This document shows, in pieces, positions 15,907 through 25,691 of a DNA stretch of 62,911 nucleotides. The notes below the pieces were generated by a model. That model was given only the letters and a program-made list of their open reading frames with translations, did not search any database and had not been told where the DNA came from. Both the position numbers and the translations under genes were made by a program. Positions within the stretch are counted from its first letter, which is position 1, and every line of letters begins with the position of its first letter. The stretch lies in contig NZ_JAAXKZ010000018.1 in the NCBI RefSeq assembly GCF_012911875.1, positions 1 to 62,911 on the forward strand. Reading direction: 5' to 3'. Origin of the DNA: Pseudonocardia bannensis. GTDB taxonomy: Bacteria > Actinomycetota > Actinomycetes > Mycobacteriales > Pseudonocardiaceae.

Positions 15907-16860
15907 GCGGCCCGGTGGAGTGAGCGGCTGCGCTGCCCGGTGTGGCAGGAGTCCTTCGCCGCCCGAGCCGGGTTCCCGCAGGACCACCCGCTGTTCGCAG
16001 GCCACCTTCCGGCTGGTCGCGCCCGGCTCCGGCAGGCGCTGGTCGGTCACGATGTCGTGCTCGCGGTGGGTGCCCCGGTGTTCCGGCAGTACCCGTACGG
16101 GCCGGGCCCGCTGGCCGCCGACGGCACCACGGTCGCGATGATCACCGACGACATCGAGGACGCCCACCACAGCCCGGTCGATCTCGCCGTCGTCGCTCGG
16201 CCCGCGCCGGTCTGCCGGTTGCTCGCCGAACGGGTGCCGAGGCGGACGGGAACGGCCGTGCCCCGGCTCGACCGCACCCCGCCGCGTCCCCCGCAGACCG
16301 GGGAGCCGCTACGGGCCGCGCACGTGATGGCTGCGCTCGCGGAACGGATCCCGGCCGACACCGTCGTGGTCGAGGAAACCCCGTCGAGCCGCCCGGAGCT
16401 GCATCGGTTGCTGCCGGCGCGCCGCCCGCTGGGGTTCCTCAGCGCGGCAATGGGCGGGTTGGGGTTCGCCATGCCCGCGGCGATCGGCGTGCGGATGGCC
16501 CGGCCGGATGGCCCGGTGGTCGCCGTCGTGGGCGACGGGTCGTCGCTGTACGGCATCCAATCATTGTGGAGCGCGGCGCACTACGGCTGCGGGGTGCTGT
16601 TCGTGGTCCTCGCGAACGGCCGCTACGCGATCATGGACCGGCTCGCCGAGCAGCACGGTAACGGCAAGGCGCCATGGCCGGCGTTCGAGGAGGTCAGCGT
16701 GCACGGGCTGGCCCGGGCTCTCGGGTGTCCCGCTCAGCGGGTCGAGAGCTACGACGCGCTCGTCGCGGTCCTCGACGCGGTCGTACCCACTCTGACCGGG
16801 CGTATCGAGCCGTTGGTTCTCGAGGTTGCGGTGGAGCCGGAGCCGACGTTCGAGCCGTGA
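15907..16860 (+). pseudogene. benzoylformate decarboxylase-type ThDP enzyme, 5'-truncated
   Basis: About 315 residues covering the central and C-terminal domains. It opens at ERLRCPVWQESFAARAGFPQDHPLFAGHLP, matching the middle of benzoylformate decarboxylases, and contains the thiamine-diphosphate motif VVGDGSSLYGIQSLWSA followed by ANGRYAIMDRL. The N-terminal ThDP-Glu domain (about 200 residues) is absent; sequence upstream of about 15915 is unrelated. The enzyme would decarboxylate benzoylformate in mandelate degradation, but without its N-terminal domain it cannot be active. The truncation coincides with the border of the mobile region, so insertion or deletion most likely destroyed it. 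Confidence 0.75.
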
Positions 16861-16863
16861 CCG

Positions 16864-17058
16864 TCAGGATTTCTCGTCGGGATAGTCCAGACCGAGCATC
16901 GACAACAGGCGCTGACAGTCCTGGGCATCCACGGCCTGTTTGGCGACGATGCGTGCGGCCTTGTCACTGTCGGCCGCCTGCCGGAGCTTCTCGGCGGCGC
17001 GCGCGTGTGCGAAGTGGTTCTGCTCCTGGACGGTGCGCGTTGGCCTTTCCCACGTCAT
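16864..17058 (-). CDS. small hypothetical charged protein, 64 aa
   Basis: 64 residues from the ATG at 17058, with a very strong ribosome site GGAGGAGG upstream. The sequence is helical and Ala/Arg/Asp-rich (HFAHARAAEKLRQAADSDKAARIVAKQAVDAQDCQRLLSMLGLDYPDEK), with no membrane segment or known motif. It is convergent with the truncated decarboxylase gene, its stop 3 bases away. The ribosome site and codon pattern support a real gene; function unknown. Confidence 0.6.
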   Translation of the reverse strand: MTWERPTRTVQEQNHFAHARAAEKLRQAADSDKAARIVAKQAVDAQDCQRLLSMLGLDYPDEKS

Positions 17059-17411
17059 GTGGTTCCTCCTCCAGCCCAACCGCGGCGGACCGGCCCGACC
17101 CGTGCCGGCAAGACCGCAGGCCATCAGGCCCGTCGGCGTTCCCCGAGGTGGGCGGTTTGGGTTTCATGCCGATCGGGGCATCGGGCGAGCCGGCTCGACG
17201 ACCTTCGCGGTCGGTGGGATGGTGGTGGTGCGAACGCGCGGGCCGACGCCATGTCGGTGCTCCCGTCCCCGGTCGAAGAACCGACCGGCCTGGGTGCGCC
17301 GAGAACGACGCCCGCTCCACTGCCGACATCGGAATGCTCTCGACGCCGCCGACCCTACACCGCCGGTACTGGGCGGGCGCCGATCTGCGGGGCGGTGATC
17401 ACGAGCTCGTC
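17059..17411. other. intergenic, no gene seen
   Basis: Between the start of the 64-residue gene and the tail of the broken TetR gene. No frame looks protein-like. Confidence 0.45.
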
Positions 17412-17860
17412 TCAGGCCGCGGAGGCCAATCGGCGGTGCAGTCCGCCGAGGACGATGTCGAGTCCCTCGTCCAGTTCCCGCGCGCCGTCATAGGTGGCGA
17501 GAGCGGATGCGAGAGATCGAAGATGTGGCTCTGGAGGAACCCGAAGTACAACCGGTAGGCGTGCAGGGCGCCGTCCGGGCCGAACCCGGCGTCGATGAGC
17601 AGCTCGAGCAGATCCTCCAGCAGGCGCAGCGTGCCGCGGGGACGGAGCGCCAGGGGAGTGGCCAGTGGCCGGGTCACCAGCAGCGGGACGACGTTGGGAT
17701 GGGCTACCGCGATGGCCCGGAAGGCATGGGCGGTCGTCCGCAGTGTCGCCTCCCGGTCCCCGTCGGGAGCGGTGGAGACCCGCAGCTAGGCCAGCACGAG
17801 CTCGACGATCCCGTCGAGCAGGGCGTCCTTGCTGGGTGCGTGGCGGTAGAGGCGCATGGG
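17412..17860 (-). pseudogene. TetR-family regulator remnant
   Basis: The visible frame starts inside the helix-turn-helix (PMRLYRHAPSKDALLDGIVELVLA), then hits TAG at 17786-17788. The same frame continues past the stop with the tetracycline-repressor-type C-terminal domain (LRPRGTLRLLEDLLELLIDAGFG, LHAYRLYFGFLQSHIFD). A frameshift near 17515 moves the tail (YDGARELDEGLDIVLGGLHRRL) to another frame. The first helices are missing. Three lesions make this a dead gene. Confidence 0.7.
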
Positions 17861-18626
17861 GTCCCGGTCGATTTCTTGGACTCGGAGCGGGTGGTTCGTG
17901 CGGGCTTCGCACGTGCGGTCTCGCAGCACTCGCGCACAGCGGAGGACCGGCATGACCGAAGGAACCGTGATGTGGTTCGACGCCGAACGCCACGATCGAG
18001 GCCGATCCACCCCCGACATCCACGGCCTGACGCCGCGTTCGCGGTGCTGACGGTTTCCGGGCTACCGGTTCCGGTACGTTCTGCTCAATTCCTAATCCCA
18101 TTTCAGGACGTGATTCAGCGGATTGTTTCGCCTTTTTCGTCGCTGCGGATACAGGATATGTCGACGGGGCGTGGTGGCCACGGTCGCGGGACCTGCCCGT
18201 CGAACTGAGGGGGCATCACTTCCGACGCCCGCCCTGGCTCTCTCTCGATGTACGGCGGCGTGGCGCGGGCACCGAGGACGTTCGGGGCCGATCAAGCCGA
18301 AGGTGTAGCCCGGACCACACGATCAGGTGGCCAGCTGCGAATCGGGGCCCGAGAACGTGCACACCTGGTTGTGAACCCTCGCCCTGGAGGCGGCCTCGTT
18401 CTCGTCGGTGTACCGAGTCGGTCGGTGTCGTCTCACCCACCGCTAGCCGTGGCGAGATCGACGGTTCCCGGCGGTGTGGGCGGCGTCACTGGATGGGGAC
18501 TGCCTCGTTGCCGCGCTGAGGAGCTGCTCGAACCTCACCGGACCGTGCCCTCCCCGGGGCTCGGTCGGCTCGTCCGTGGCAGCTGCCTCTGCCAGCTCGA
18601 GCAGCCCGCGCTGAGGGGATTGCACG
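17861..18626. other. intergenic, decayed sequence
   Basis: About 770 bases with no intact gene. It carries the lost N-terminal part of the TetR gene and the promoter region of the ice-binding-like gene. No clear promoter boxes were found. Confidence 0.4.
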
Positions 18627-19943
18627 TTGACTGTCTTGCTCCGATCTACTCATGGGTCCCTGCTCCGCCGCGGCCTCGCGGCGGCCGTGGTCGCCGTGGC
18701 AGCCATGGGCATGCTGCTGATGAACGGCCTCGCCGGGCCGTGGGCGTTCGCGGCGACGACGTCGGTGGTGCTGGGGGCGGCGGAACCCTTCGCGGTGCTG
18801 GCCGGCACGGCGGTGACCAACGCGGGAGCCTCGACCATCTCGGGCGCCGTGGGCGTCAGTCCCGGCACCGCCATCACCGGCTTTCCGGAGGGGGAGGTCA
18901 CGAACGACCCCGCCGCGGCGCAGGCCCAGTCGGCCCTCAGCGCCGCGTTCACAGAGGTGGGGGAACGCACCGAGCCCCCCACCCCGCTCACCGGTGAGAT
19001 CGGGGGGCAGACGCTCGCACCGGGTCTGTACGCATCCTCGGCGGCGGTGACCCTGAACGGCACCGTCACCCTCGACGGACAGGGCGACCCGAACGCCGTG
19101 TTCGTCCTCCGCGCAGCGACCACGTTGACCGCCGCCGCGAACAGCACCGTGGTCCTGACCAACGCTGCTCAGGCGTGCAACGTGTTCTGGCACGTCGGGA
19201 CCGCCGCGATCGGGGCCGAGAGCGCCTTCGTGGGCTCCCTCCTGGCGGGGACCTCCATCACGACCGAGACCGGCGCGGCCGTGAACGGACGACTGCTCGC
19301 GCGGGACACCACGGTCACCCTGAACGACACCACCGTCACGCGGCCGACGTGCCCGAGCAGCGGCGGCACCACGACCCCCGGGAACACCAGCGGAACCTCC
19401 ACGAGCGGCGCCACCACCGGTACCACCGCCACCGACGGCTCCAGCGGATCCGGCGGCTCCAGCGGCACCGGGGTGACCGTGCACACCGACCAGATCGACG
19501 CCGTCGACAGCGTTCAGGGCGTCGGGGGCGACGGCGGCAACGCGGGCAACGGAGGAAACGGCGGCAACGGAGGGAACGGCGGCGCAGGCGGAAACGGGGG
19601 TGCCGGCGGGAACGGCGGTACCGGTGGCGCCGGTGGCAGCGGAACCGGCGGCGCGGGCGGAACCACCGGCAACGGCGGGAGCAGCACCGGCAGCGGCACC
19701 GTGATCATGGTCCCCGTCCTGAGCCCGGGCAGCACCGCGACCGGAGGTGGGAACGCGAACAGCGGAAACGCCAACGGCGGCAACGGGACCGGCGGTAACG
19801 GCGGCGCTTCCACCGGTGGCAACGGCGGGACCGGGGCCTACGGTGGCAACGGCGGCGGCGGGGACGACGGCGGCTCGGGTGGCACCGGCGGCTCGGGCGG
19901 CGACGTCGAGATCGAAGGCCAGGACCACGACAAGCACCGGTAG
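18627..19943 (+). CDS. secreted ice-binding-like (DUF3494) protein with glycine-rich repeat tail
   Basis: 438 residues from a TTG at 18627 with GAGGGGA upstream. A signal peptide covers about 1-43 (RRGLAAAVVAVAAMGMLLMNGLAGPWAFA). Residues about 45-240 are a DUF3494 beta-helix: FAVLAGTAVTNAGASTISGAVGVSPG, LAPGLYASSAAVTLNGTVTLDG, PNAVFVLRAATTLT, CNVFWHVGTAAIGAESAFVGSLLAG and VNGRLLARDTTVTL. This fold binds ice or acts in adhesion. After a Thr/Ser/Gly linker there are about 130 residues of GGNGG/GGAGG repeats, like mycobacterial PE_PGRS tails. No sortase signal or anchor is present, so it is probably secreted. Monocistronic, ending at a hairpin terminator. Confidence 0.85.
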   Translation: MTVLLRSTHGSLLRRGLAAAVVAVAAMGMLLMNGLAGPWAFAATTSVVLGAAEPFAVLAGTAVTNAGASTISGAVGVSPGTAITGFPEGEVTNDPAAAQAQSALSAAFTEVGERTEPPTPLTGEIGGQTLAPGLYASSAAVTLNGTVTLDGQGDPNAVFVLRAATTLTAAANSTVVLTNAAQACNVFWHVGTAAIGAESAFVGSLLAGTSITTETGAAVNGRLLARDTTVTLNDTTVTRPTCPSSGGTTTPGNTSGTSTSGATTGTTATDGSSGSGGSSGTGVTVHTDQIDAVDSVQGVGGDGGNAGNGGNGGNGGNGGAGGNGGAGGNGGTGGAGGSGTGGAGGTTGNGGSSTGSGTVIMVPVLSPGSTATGGGNANSGNANGGNGTGGNGGASTGGNGGTGAYGGNGGGGDDGGSGGTGGSGGDVEIEGQDHDKHR

Positions 19944-19967
19944 TCACCCTCGCCGGCGCGCTCGGAG

Positions 19968-20002
19968 CGGCCCTCACCCCGGCAACGCGGTGAGGGCCGT
20001 TT
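19968..20002. terminator. bidirectional hairpin terminator
   Basis: CGGCCCTCACC and GGTGAGGGCCG form a perfect 11-bp stem with a 10-base loop, followed by TTT on the + strand. It lies between two convergent genes. Confidence 0.75.
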
Positions 20003-20042
20003 CCGTGCCGGCGGGGAGACGCGGTACCCGGCCCGAACGCGG

Positions 20043-20342
20043 TCAGCCGCCCGCCATGGCACCCACGATCAGGAAGGGCTCGGCACCCCGTGCCACCGCA
20101 TCGGGCAACGGGGAGTCCGGCGGTTCGTGGGACAGGTCCTCCTCGCAGGCGAAGAAACGCACGAACGAGCGGCGCCGATGGGTGCCGTGGTCGCGGATGG
20201 TCCCGCGCAGCATCGGATAGCGGGACTCGAGCGCGTCGAGGATCGAGCGCTGGGTGGGCGGGCCGCTGACCTCGAGGTCCACCGGACCGGTGACGTGCGC
20301 GAGCGTACGCAGGTGCTGCGGGAGCACCACCTTGACCGTCAT
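20043..20342 (-). CDS. MoaD/ThiS-like ubiquitin-fold protein ending in Gly-Gly
   Basis: 99 residues. Family signs are the start [15 protein letters not shown], a short loop ([18 protein letters not shown]) and the C-terminus [10 protein letters not shown]: MoaD/ThiS-type sulphur carriers need the exposed Gly-Gly for adenylation and thiocarboxylation. The central part ([30 protein letters not shown]) is like the putative MoaD relatives of actinobacteria. The ATG overlaps the TGA of the propeller gene upstream (ATGA), so the two are translated together. No molybdopterin or thiamine gene is adjacent, so the sulphur-carrier role is inferred from fold only. Confidence 0.75.
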   Translation of the reverse strand: MTVKVVLPQHLRTLAHVTGPVDLEVSGPPTQRSILDALESRYPMLRGTIRDHGTHRRRSFVRFFACEEDLSHEPPDSPLPDAVARGAEPFLIVGAMAGG

Positions 20343-21454
20343 GGCAGCGTCTGGACTTCGACGGACAGCACAGCCGGAAGGTCCCGGACGATGGGCGCCC
20401 AGCTGTCCCCGGCGTCGGCCGAGACGTACACCTGCCCGCCCGTCGTGCCGAAGTACACGCCGCACGAATCGAGCGAGTCGACGGCCATGGCGTCGCGCAA
20501 CACGTTGACGTAGCAGTCGCGCTGCGGCAGACCGTTCGTGAGCGGCTCCCACTCGTCTCCGCCCGTCCGGCTGCGGTACACGCGCAGCTTCCCCTCGGGC
20601 GGGAAGTGCTCCGAATCGCTCTTGATCGGAACGACGTACACGGTGTCCGGCTCGTGGGCGTGCACGGCGATCGGGAACCCGAAGTCGGTGGGCAGGTTCC
20701 CGCTGATCTCGCGCCACGACTCGCCGCCGTCGTCACTGCGCATGACGTCCCAGTGCTTCTGCATGAACAGCACGTCGGGGCGGGACGGGTGCATCGCGAG
20801 GTTGTGCACGCAGTGGCCGACCTCGGCGGCAGGATCGGGAATGCCCTCGGAGCGCAGGCCGCGGTTCACGGGCCGCCACGACTTGCCCGCGTCGTCGGTC
20901 CGGAACACCCCAGCGGCCGAGATGGCGGCGAACATCCGCCCCGGGTCTCTCGGGTCCAGGAGGATCGTGTGCAGGCACATGCCCCCGGCACCGGGCTGCC
21001 AGTGGGGCCCGGAGCCGTGCTCACGCAGTCCGGAGAGCTCCCCCCACGTCTGCCCGCCGTCGACGGAGCGGAACAGCGCCGCGTCCTCGACCCCGGCATA
21101 CACCGTGTCCGGGTCTGTCGACGATGGCTCGAGGTGCCAGACGCGCGCGAACTCCCAGGGGTGTGGGCTGCCGTCGTACCACTGGTGCGTCCCGGGGACG
21201 CCGTCGTAGGTGAACTCGTTGCCCACCGGCTGCCAGGTCGTGCCACCGTCGTCGGAGCGCTGGATCACCTGCCCGAACCAGCCTCCGGACTGCGACGCGA
21301 ACAACCGATCCGGCTCAGCGGGGGACCCCGTGAGGTGGTAGATCTCCCAGCCCGCGAAGTGCGGACCGTTGACGTCCCACTCTTCGCGCTTCCCGTCCGA
21401 CGTCAGGACGAACGCGCCCTTGCGTGTACCGACCAGAACCCGTACCCGGCTCAT
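20339..21454 (-). CDS. BNR/sortilin-type beta-propeller protein
   Basis: 371 residues from the ATG at 21454, with GGAAGGAGA upstream. It begins [21 protein letters not shown] and has repeated Asp-box-like turns: [48 protein letters not shown] and [12 protein letters not shown]. These S-x-D-x-G-x-x-W motifs mark BNR propeller blades of the sialidase/Vps10 type. No signal peptide, so cytoplasmic. The catalytic residues of sialidases are not evident, so enzymatic naming would be unsafe. It forms a two-gene operon with the MoaD-like protein. Confidence 0.8.
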   Translation of the reverse strand: MSRVRVLVGTRKGAFVLTSDGKREEWDVNGPHFAGWEIYHLTGSPAEPDRLFASQSGGWFGQVIQRSDDGGTTWQPVGNEFTYDGVPGTHQWYDGSPHPWEFARVWHLEPSSTDPDTVYAGVEDAALFRSVDGGQTWGELSGLREHGSGPHWQPGAGGMCLHTILLDPRDPGRMFAAISAAGVFRTDDAGKSWRPVNRGLRSEGIPDPAAEVGHCVHNLAMHPSRPDVLFMQKHWDVMRSDDGGESWREISGNLPTDFGFPIAVHAHEPDTVYVVPIKSDSEHFPPEGKLRVYRSRTGGDEWEPLTNGLPQRDCYVNVLRDAMAVDSLDSCGVYFGTTGGQVYVSADAGDSWAPIVRDLPAVLSVEVQTLP

Positions 21455-21536
21455 CGGTTCTCCTTCCGAGGTTCGCAGCGCACGTACGTGTTGACTGCCG
21501 GCGGACCGAGAACTCATCGCTTGCCGCCGCGCGGTG

Positions 21537-22931
21537 TCATGCCAGCAACTGCAGCAGTTGCTGCCGGTCCGGACCGGGCACCCGGGACGGGGGCGCCGAA
21601 CCGAGCCGCTCGACGGCGTCGGCGACGTCCGGTCGTTCCTGCACCTCCTGGGGCAGCGCCAGGCACGTGACCGTCTCGATCAGGCCGCGGAACACGTCGG
21701 GATCCTGGACGGCGGCGGCGAGGAACCGCGACGTGCGGATATCCGGCGGGGGCGGCTCGGTTCCGGCTCGCAGGGCGTTCATCTCTGCGATCCGTGCCCG
21801 GTCCGCCACGATCTGGTTCCAGTAGAACGGCGCCACGGTCTGCTCGGTCAGGGCGTCCCACACCTCGGCGAACCGGGCAGGCTGGTCGAGGTGCGCCCGC
21901 ACGGTCTCGCGTAGCAGTTGCGCGTGCACGAGGCCGACGCTCAGTCCCCGGCCGGCCGAGGGGTTCGTGCAGGCCCACGCGTCACCGACCGCGGCGAAAC
22001 CGGTGGCCACCGGGCGACCGTCGACGACGAACCGCCGGTAGCGGTCGAGGATCCCGGCCATCGCCAGGACCTCGGTGACCGGCGCACCGTCGAGCCAGTG
22101 CGCGTGCGCCGGGCACGCCCGGACGACGCGGGTGAAGCACTCCGGGGCGCGCACGGACTTGAGTGCGGCGTCGCCGGTCGGCCCGAACAGCGTCACCGAC
22201 CAGGTCCCGTTGTCGCCGGGCAGCGTCAGCAGGGAGAAGCAGCCCATGGGCGAGAGCATCGGCGCGCGGCGTGGCGGCAACGCCGCACCGCGGAAGTACC
22301 GGGTGTAGTAGACGAAGCCGCAGTCCTCCGAGCGGACATCCGGTTCCCGGGCCCCGAGGCCGGCCAGCCAGCTACTCGAGGGCGTGCGCCGGCCGGTCAC
22401 GTCCACGACCAGGTCGGCGCCCAGACACTCGCCCGACGCCGTCCGCACCCCGGTCACGTGCGGCGTGCCGCCGACCGCAGGGGTCCCGTTCAGCAGCCCG
22501 GCCACGCGCGTCCCGCGGCGCACCCTCACCCCGGGCTCCTCCTCGGCGAGCCTCGCGACGACCGACTCGACGACCGGCCGCCGTCCGGTGACGAACCGGA
22601 ACCGGTCGTCTCCCGGCCGCGGGGATCGGTCGGAGATCGACGGCGGGAGCGGGTAGAGCGGGTCCACCCACACGCATCCCGCCGCGAGCAGCCGCGTGCT
22701 CAGCCCGGGGATCTCCTCGTCGATGACCGACCGGAAGCGTGGGAACAGGTTGTGCGGCTGGCGGAACTGCGCGACGCCCGAACGCCTCCACGAGGTCCAC
22801 GCCTCGACCGGGCCGGCCGGCGGCCCGTCCGCATCGGCCTCCAGCACGCTCACCGTGTGACCGTCGCGCGCCAGCATGACCGCGGCGCACATACCGACGA
22901 CGCCGCCTCCGCACACGACGATCGACCCCAT
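21537..22931 (-). CDS. FAD-dependent oxidoreductase (halogenase/monooxygenase-like)
   Basis: 464 residues from the ATG at 22931, preceded by GGGAGGGC. It opens with the Rossmann motif [29 protein letters not shown] (FAD ADP-binding), carries [14 protein letters not shown] in the middle and [32 protein letters not shown] near 330-360, the second FAD motif GD followed by a Pro/Gly-rich helix start. This layout fits class A flavin monooxygenases and tryptophan-halogenase relatives, but the WxWxIP halogenase motif is not seen. Substrate unknown. No operon partner; the next gene upstream is broken. Confidence 0.75.
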   Translation of the reverse strand: MGSIVVCGGGVVGMCAAVMLARDGHTVSVLEADADGPPAGPVEAWTSWRRSGVAQFRQPHNLFPRFRSVIDEEIPGLSTRLLAAGCVWVDPLYPLPPSISDRSPRPGDDRFRFVTGRRPVVESVVARLAEEEPGVRVRRGTRVAGLLNGTPAVGGTPHVTGVRTASGECLGADLVVDVTGRRTPSSSWLAGLGAREPDVRSEDCGFVYYTRYFRGAALPPRRAPMLSPMGCFSLLTLPGDNGTWSVTLFGPTGDAALKSVRAPECFTRVVRACPAHAHWLDGAPVTEVLAMAGILDRYRRFVVDGRPVATGFAAVGDAWACTNPSAGRGLSVGLVHAQLLRETVRAHLDQPARFAEVWDALTEQTVAPFYWNQIVADRARIAEMNALRAGTEPPPPDIRTSRFLAAAVQDPDVFRGLIETVTCLALPQEVQERPDVADAVERLGSAPPSRVPGPDRQQLLQLLA

Positions 22932-23071
22932 GCGCCCTCCCCGTGCCGCGACCGCTGACGGGCCGCCACGGTCGCCGCGATCCGCCCACGACCGCCACGG
23001 CCGAAAGTCTCGATCCGCGCGCCGAGACCGTTTCGCGGCGGAGGAACCGCATGAGCCACGACCCGGGGTGG

Positions 23072-24091
23072 TCAGCCGAAGCCCGGCACCCAGCGGGCGA
23101 CGATGCCGCGCGCGGCGACCGTGCAGTCGAGCTGGGCGAGGATGTTCATCCAGCCCGAGAGCACCCGCAGGACCAGCATGGGCTCGGCGGGCAGGTTCAG
23201 CGCCCGCCCGGTCTCGCGGTGGGCGCGGCCGGTGACGTTCGCGACCCGGGCGCCCTGGCGTGCCATCCACTCCCGGTTGAAGTGGAACCGTTCGATGCGC
23301 AGCGGATCGGCCAGTGCGCCGACCCAGCGCAGCACGTCGGTCTCCGGCAGGTCGCCCAGCAGGAAGCCCTCGGCCCGCAGCAGGTCGGTCAGCGCGTCGC
23401 GTTCGCCGTCGGCGATCAGCCGCAGGATGTCCACCAGCACCGGTGGGACGCCGTCGGGCAGGACGGCCACGGCGCCGAAGTCGATCATGCCGAGGCGGCC
23501 GTCGGTGAGGACCATGAAGTTGCCGGGGTGCGGATCGGCGTGCATCAGGCCGAGTCGGGCGGGCGAGGACATCATCGTCTCGCTGACGGTGTGGGCGTGG
23601 CGGTCGCGGTCGGCCTGCGCGGCCGCGTCGGCCGGCGCGGTACCGATCAGACTGCCCAGCGGCACCCCGTCCAGCCACTCCGAGACGATCACCTTCGGGG
23701 CCGAGGCGACCACTCGCGGCACGTACAGCCCGGGGTCGTCGGCGAACTCGGCGGCGAAGGCGCGCTGCCGGTCGGCCTCGGCGCGGTAGTCGAGTTCCTC
23801 GAGCATCCGCGCCCGCAGCTCGCGGGTCAGCGCCCGGGCGTCCAGCGCGGGAACGATCAGGCTGAACAGCTTCGAGAACCGCTCGAGGGTCCGTAGGTCG
23901 GCGTCGAGGGCCAGGTCGGCGCCCGGGTACTGGACCTTGACGGCCACCGATCGGCTGTCCTGCCATACCGCGCGGTGCACCTGGCCGACGCTCGCGGCGG
24001 CAGACGGGTCGTCGTCGAAGTCGCGGAAGCGTCCCCGCCACTACCGCCCGAGCTGCTCGTCGAGGACCCGATGCACCTGTGCCGAGGCCAT
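23072..24091 (-). pseudogene. ABC1/UbiB-type atypical kinase gene, N-terminally truncated with in-frame stop
   Basis: Body: DDDPSAAASVGQVHRAVWQDSRSVAVKVQYPG (the Ala-rich loop and catalytic Lys of UbiB kinases), EELDYRAEADRQ, PHPGNFMVLTDGRLGMIDFGAV (catalytic loop and DFG). A TAG at 24041-24043 interrupts the frame just before FRDFDDDPSAAAS. Homologous residues continue upstream of the stop (RALSRLRSSGPSMASAQVHRVLDEQLG). The usual N-terminal KxGQ motif is not found further up. Either the gene is dead or a shortened protein starts at a GTG near 23980, which would lack part of the fold. Confidence 0.65.
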
Positions 24092-24278
24092 GGACGGCCC
24101 GGACGACCGGAGCCGGCTCAGCGCCCGAACACCGCGTTCGCCATCGTCTCCGCCCCTCGGTGATGGACGCGATCGGATTCGTGATGAATCGGGTCGAATC
24201 GTGCCGTTCCGGAGCGGCGCCGTCGCCCGGGTTACCGCGGAGATCGAGGTGTGGCCAGCCTCCCCCCGCGCGAGCGGG

Positions 24279-24818
24279 TCAGCCTTCCAGCAGTGCGGCG
24301 AGCGCGGTGACGGTGTTCCAGTTGCGACCGGTCACGGCGACCTTCCAGTGCCTGGTTACGAAGCCGGTGACGTCCGGTGCCTTCAGCACCCCGTCCGGGC
24401 ACCACTGGTAGATCACGCGCTCGCCGATCCGGGTGCGCCCGGGGTCCAGCGCGACGGGGTCGTGCGCGGTCATGAGCGCGGGATCCGGGTCGGCGGACAG
24501 GAACAGCGCCATCATCCGCGAGCCGTTGTCGGCGACATCTCCGAGCGGGTGCCCGTGGACGACCGCGCGCATCTCCTCACGCGTGCGCACCAGGCACCGG
24601 ATGCCCATGCCGAACTCCGCCGAGATCGCCTCCTCGATGCGGCCGGCGAGCTCCTCGGGCGCAACGGGGGGAGCGGTGAGGACGGCGTTGCCGCTCTGCA
24701 GATGGGTGCGCACATCCGTGTGGCCGAGCCGGGTCAGCAGCGCGCGCAGGTCGGCCATGGCGATCCTCTTGTTGCCGCCGACATTGATTCCGCGCAGCAA
24801 CACGGCATGGCTGGGCAT
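24279..24818 (-). CDS. DUF1697 family protein
   Basis: 179 residues, ATG at 24818. It has the family pattern AVLLRGINVGGNKRIAMADLRALLTRLGHTDVRTHLQSGNAVL at the N-terminus and RIGERVIYQWCPDGVLKA and RNWNTVTALAALLE at the end, full length for the family. DUF1697 proteins are small cytoplasmic proteins of unknown function. The start lies 6 bases after a TACCCT box, so the transcript is probably leaderless. Confidence 0.88.
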   Translation of the reverse strand: MPSHAVLLRGINVGGNKRIAMADLRALLTRLGHTDVRTHLQSGNAVLTAPPVAPEELAGRIEEAISAEFGMGIRCLVRTREEMRAVVHGHPLGDVADNGSRMMALFLSADPDPALMTAHDPVALDPGRTRIGERVIYQWCPDGVLKAPDVTGFVTRHWKVAVTGRNWNTVTALAALLEG

Positions 24819-24824
24819 CGCGGC

Positions 24825-24830
24825 AGGGTA
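24825..24830 (-). promoter_or_regulatory. -10 box TACCCT of a leaderless DUF1697 transcript
   Basis: TANNNT hexamer ending 6 bases before the ATG; no ribosome site is present. Confidence 0.45.
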
Positions 24831-25049
24831 ATCGCGGCGGGTCGCCGCTGACGTTCCGCTGATCGGCGGAACGTCGGCGGGGGTGTGGTCAACCCCCACT
24901 GGGCTACACGGGGTGTCCCCTCTGACGTCGCGGGTACGGTCTGCCACTCTGGAGCCTGTCCCCCCGTGGGGTGGCAGGGACGGCACCGCAGGGCGCCGCC
25001 GATCCGTGCCGGCCTGCCGGACCCGCCGACCCAGGAGAGGACCTCGGTA

Positions 25050-25691
25050 GTGGATCTCGTCGCGGCCTTCGACACCGTGCTGCACAGCGTGTGGCTGCTG
25101 CCGGTGCTCGCGTTGCTGATCGCCGTCGACGCGCCGTTCCCCGTGCTGCCGAGCGAGACGCTGCTGATGTCCGCGGCCGCGGCTGCGTTCGGCGTCGGCG
25201 ACATGCCCGCCATCGCGGGGCTGTTCCTGGCCGCGCTGATCGGTTCCCTGTTCGGGGATCTCATCACGTTCGGTCTGGGGCGTTCGTCGCATCGGGTGCT
25301 CCGAGGGGTGACCGATTCCGAGTGCGGGCTGTCGGCCTGGGTGCGGCGCAACCTGTTCCGCCGTCCCGAGGTGGCCCTGATCGGGGCCCGGTTCATGCCG
25401 GGCGGCCGGCTGATCAGCACCGCGGCCGCCGGCCGGGTACGGCTGCCGTTGAGCCGCTTCCTGCCCGGCTCACTGGCCAGTTCGGCGCTGTGGAGCATCT
25501 ACATGCTGGTGGTCGGGCTGTTGCTCGGCCCGATCGTCGGCGGCAACCCGTTGCTCAGCCTGGCGGCCGGGCTGGTCATGGCCGGACTCACCGCGGGTGG
25601 GTTCGAAATCGGGCGCAGGCTGCGCGCGCGCCGCCGGGCCACCGCCGCGTCGGTGACCCCTGCCGGGGAGCGCGTGCTCGTCGTGCGCTGA
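25050..25691 (+). CDS. DedA-family membrane protein
   Basis: 213 residues from GTG at 25050 with GGAGAGG upstream. It contains the DedA features: PFPVLPSETLLMSAAAAAFG (hydrophobic re-entrant segment), GSLFGDLITFGLGRSS, the conserved FxPGGR motif in ARFMPGGRLISTAAAGRVRLPLSRF (the usual motif is F-x-R-x-x-P-x-x-R) and two C-terminal membrane helices. DedA/VTT proteins flip or move lipids and affect envelope homeostasis. It is divergent from DUF1697. Confidence 0.85.
   Translation: MDLVAAFDTVLHSVWLLPVLALLIAVDAPFPVLPSETLLMSAAAAAFGVGDMPAIAGLFLAALIGSLFGDLITFGLGRSSHRVLRGVTDSECGLSAWVRRNLFRRPEVALIGARFMPGGRLISTAAAGRVRLPLSRFLPGSLASSALWSIYMLVVGLLLGPIVGGNPLLSLAAGLVMAGLTAGGFEIGRRLRARRRATAASVTPAGERVLVVR

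Noticed and set aside
19540..19920. Short repeats that could be taken for a CRISPR array
   Set aside because: The repeats are in-frame glycine codons with no constant repeat/spacer length and no cas genes nearby.
18486..19937. 483-codon frame on the - strand over the ice-binding gene
   Set aside because: Produced by the GGN repeats read backwards; the sense frame has a signal peptide and a known fold.
21537..24041. One 834-codon open frame that seems to join two genes
   Set aside because: Only the part below 22931 is a real protein (FAD oxidoreductase with its own start and ribosome site); the rest is a shadow of the UbiB-type gene.
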